Assembly (NCBI GenBank): GCA_029465975.1
Contig: CM055762.1
Coordinates: 4,542,832-4,606,831, forward strand
DNA from: Dallia pectoralis
Taxonomy: Eukaryota; Chordata; Actinopteri; Esociformes; Umbridae
Reading direction: 5' to 3'
Length of the DNA: 64,000 bases
The position numbers and the translations under genes were made by a program. Position 1 is the first letter of the stretch; each line of letters begins with the position of its first letter. The notes beneath the pieces are model-generated. The model saw only the letters and a program-made list of their open reading frames with translations. It was not told the DNA's origin and ran no database searches. Shown in pieces: positions 61,191 through 64,000 of the stretch.

Positions 61191-63100
61191 TATTGGTGGG
61201 ACCCACAGAATGCATTTATCCAAAGCGTGTGGCCAGATTCCTTATTCATGATATGGTTCACTTCACCTTAGGGCTGATTTACAATACAAAAGAGAAAATA
61301 AAACGTATCATAGTTAGCAATCATCTCCATAGCAATTGCATTTGCACCAGCGTGTTCGTGATGACAATTGAGCGATATACGTGTGCACAGCACAGTTTTG
61401 ATACTATTGTCTTTACATACTTCCAGGCGGGCTCAATCAAAAATGTGTCTCACGCTACCTCGGAAGGTTTACAAGTTTAAGCAACAAAATAATCTAGCGT
61501 CTGTAATCTTCTTAAGCAGCTTGTGTACTACATGTGATCAGCCTGCAATTCACTTGACCCCACAGGCCATTGGTATGGAGGTCGCTGTCATGCAATCCTA
61601 GTCCTAAATAGCATGTCTTTATTGATAATTGTGTCTTGAGATGAATGCCACCCAATTAGGTAAATGTCAAATGTTTGCTACTTTTCTTAGGATGCATGCG
61701 AATTACAGACACAGGAATATGCGTTTATTTCTGCCAAATATCTTGGTTAAGTTATGGTCGGGCTCATAAAGAATGAGGTCTTAATGTGTCCATCTCAAGT
61801 TTTATTTTAGGAAGTTTCTTTGTTCCTTGATTGCTGGTGTAATTTGCAACTTGTCACCACATTGGATAGCCAAGGGGAAATGCCATCTGAAGTTACTGGA
61901 ATACAATACGTTTGTTTTTCCACAAAAATGCATCTTAGTTTAGGGGTGGCATAGAGACTGCTTTCAGAAGTGACACGCACGTCAACAGGATCTGGGAAAC
62001 ATGTGTCTTTTTGTAAATGCATGGCATGCAATAGCACATCATTTTACTTGGAGGCAGGAGATTTGAAAATAATCCTTGTAATATGCACAACATGTCGAAA
62101 TGACAGGTAACTCTGATGTTGATAAGTGGAGAATATCTGTAAATGACCATCTTTTGAATCCCATAATTCTGTACCCGTTGGTGTCTGGGGTGAAACATAT
62201 TGTTGCCTAATTAGTGAAGAACTGAGACATCATGTTTTGGATAAAAGCGCTATATAAAAAAAGCTCAGCATAGACCCATCAAAACAAACAGATCTCACAA
62301 CTTTGTTGAGATGGCAAAGAATAAATGACCCCAGATGGTAGGCAGAGTTCATTGACATCCTACACTTTCTTAATGACAACAGTTATTTTTAAATAATAAT
62401 GTTGTAAACCTATTAAACATTCCCCAACAAAATATTAGCTTAGATCTAGGTTTAGTTGTGTTTCAAGCAGCACATAATCAAGCCCATCCAATACAACAAC
62501 CAAATATTTGGGCAGAGGTGCCACACAAGACTGGATGGAAACAAGCTCACATTATATTACTGTCCCAACGAATTTAGGCAGGGTTTAATCTCTGATATAA
62601 CCTGGGAGCTAAACCTCCATGTCTTAGATAAAGGCTTGTTTCTCTGTCATGCCACGCACACAGAAACAGACATACTTTAATCTGAATCATACAGACAAAA
62701 CATTCTGAGACTACAATTGTGCTTTTTGACAACAGAAGAGGTTGGTTTATTATAAAAGAAGTCATGATGATGCACAAGATAACCGTAACCCCACTGTGTG
62801 TGTTGTGGATCTTTGGTATTGGGAGGCTGTTTTACTTCGATGGGACATGGGAACCTTACTAGGATACATGGCACCATGGACACAATTAAGTATGGTTCAA
62901 AGCATACCTACAAATCCGCAAAAGAAAGGTTTACTGAACATAGAATTAACCATTTGCAATCACAGGCCAATCACCTGAAATCCCTTGATGAAAATGGCTC
63001 TGGTTTACTTCTAGAGAGCACATCTGTTAATATTGTGTCTGAGGGACTGAAATGAGATATAAGGTTCTTCCAGCCCTATAAGACAAGGACACCAAATGTT
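61191..63100. other. No supported gene; region 3' of plekhf1
   Basis: Sequence between the Tc1 fragment and the plekhf1 3'UTR. Several open frames of 70-100 codons occur, but none has recognisable domains or splice support. GATAAAAGCGCTATATAAA near 62240-62258 resembles a widespread fish repeat end. Confidence 0.35.
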
Positions 63101-64000
63101 TCTATTGAAGTATTTTATTTCATACGTGGCTGATAAATTAGCGAGTAGTACAAATACAGGTGCAGAAAATATATACAAATGATCTATAACAAGATTTATA
63201 GTACAAAGATAAAAGTACAACAATAGTGCAAAATGTGTTGTAATGTAAACAGACTGTTTTGTTTATTATGGACACAGTCTACAACCCCTACTACAGGTTG
63301 GGCATAAACAAAAGGTAATCATTTAGCCCCGTAATATACATACAGTCATATAAACGGAAATAAATAGATCCAGAACATCAGGTAAAGATTGTGTATCTTC
63401 CTGAACTATTTCTGATTACAGATCATGATTCAGTCAAGATTTTGATGTAGCACGCTCTTCACCTCACGCTAATTCGAGGCAATTGAGTTCACAATCCAGA
63501 GAGCACGGGACTTAAATGTTCTGGCTTTAAATAAACATATTGGGAGAAAACCATATCTTGCGGAACACACCGTTTGTTTGTAGGCTGGTCCTTTACCCAC
63601 TTATCGCCACTGGGCTTCTTATACTCGGACATGACGGGGATGTCTTGTTCATAGAAGTTCGTACCATCCCCATGTGAATCCCCCCGTACAGGGACGTCCG
63701 CCTGCTCGGGGCTCTGCTGCTTCTGGTTCTTCAGGCTAAGGTTACACAGTCGACACACCCTGACGGGCTTCGAGGAGATGTGCTCCATCAGGGCCCGGTC
63801 TTTGGAGCAGGTCTGGCACACGACGAAGCCACAGCGGCGGCAGTGGTGTCGGCGCCGGTTGACCGTGAACGTGACCGAGCAGCGCATGCAGACGGCGGAC
63901 GCCTGGTTGGGGATCCAGGCGGTGGCGAAGGTGCACCCGGGCACGCGGCCCGCCAGCTGAAGCCGCTTGGAACGGCACTCCTCGATGTGCTCGAGCCAGG
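63101..64000 (-). CDS. plekhf1: Plekhf1 (phafin-1), C-terminal FYVE part, cut by window edge
   Basis: The minus-strand open frame enters from the right edge (64000) and stops at 63489-63491, giving about 169 residues. It begins WLEHIEECRSKRLQLAG, the end of the PH domain and linker, followed by a FYVE zinc finger. That domain has WIPN in place of the usual WxxD, CMRC, RRRHHCRRCG, CQTC, KPVRVC and CRLC, so all four Cys pairs and the basic PI3P-binding motif are present. A low-complexity tail ends YVYLKPEHLSPVLSGL. Phafins bind PI3P on endosomes and lysosomes through PH and FYVE domains. Assignment to plekhf1 rather than plekhf2 rests mainly on linkage to c19orf12 and ccne1. No intron is seen, as expected for this gene. 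The 3'UTR probably runs to AATAAA-like signals at about 63110-63260. Confidence 0.92.

Overview
This is a stretch of vertebrate, almost certainly teleost (ray-finned fish), genomic DNA. Evidence for that is the intron-rich genes with GT-AG junctions, several decayed fish-type Tc1 transposons, a non-LTR retrotransposon remnant, a solo LTR, long minisatellites, and the local gene order. Nothing in the sequence fixes the species.

The right third (about 44.3-64 kb) holds all five recognisable protein-coding genes: ccne1 (cyclin E1, minus strand, 11 coding exons, 409 aa), a BtpA-family TIM-barrel gene (plus, 6 exons, 268 aa), a short TP53INP-family autophagy/transcription co-factor gene (minus, 3 coding exons, 156 aa), a C19orf12 homologue (plus, 2 coding exons, 141 aa), and the C-terminal part of plekhf1 (minus, FYVE domain, cut by the right window edge). 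The order ccne1 - c19orf12 - plekhf1 matches human 19q12, and the CCNE/TP53INP/PLEKHF combination matches the paralogous human 8q22 region (CCNE2, TP53INP1, PLEKHF2). The extra BtpA and TP53INP-like genes are the most interesting gene content. The genes do not form one pathway: the roles are cell-cycle entry, autophagy/p53 response, mitochondria/ER lipid homeostasis, and endosomal phosphoinositide binding. Transcription is arranged as a head-to-head pair (ccne1 / BtpA gene), a tail-to-tail pair (BtpA gene / TP53INP-like) and another head-to-head pair (TP53INP-like / c19orf12).

The left two thirds (about 1-44 kb) contain no exon I can support. They hold transposon remnants (LINE RT fragment 3.7-4.75 kb, Tc1 remnant 12.1-12.9 kb, hAT-like element 17.7-18.5 kb, solo LTR 22.0-22.4 kb with a TA-flanked MITE beside it) and an unusual density of tandem repeats. 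The arrays are a 21-bp array inside a LINE tail, a (CAC)-rich compound array, a 2.2-kb array of 42-bp units open on both strands, a 21-bp CRE-half-site-like array, an 18-bp array, a 32-bp array carrying DR1-like nuclear-receptor motifs, and a 54-bp array. Another 32-bp array lies in the last intron of the BtpA gene. A compound foldback with perfect 30-bp arms lies at 11.75-11.87 kb. The rest is single-copy-looking sequence with AT-rich, homeodomain-like stretches. By synteny with human 19q12 it may be regulatory flank next to znf536/tshz3, but that is inference only.
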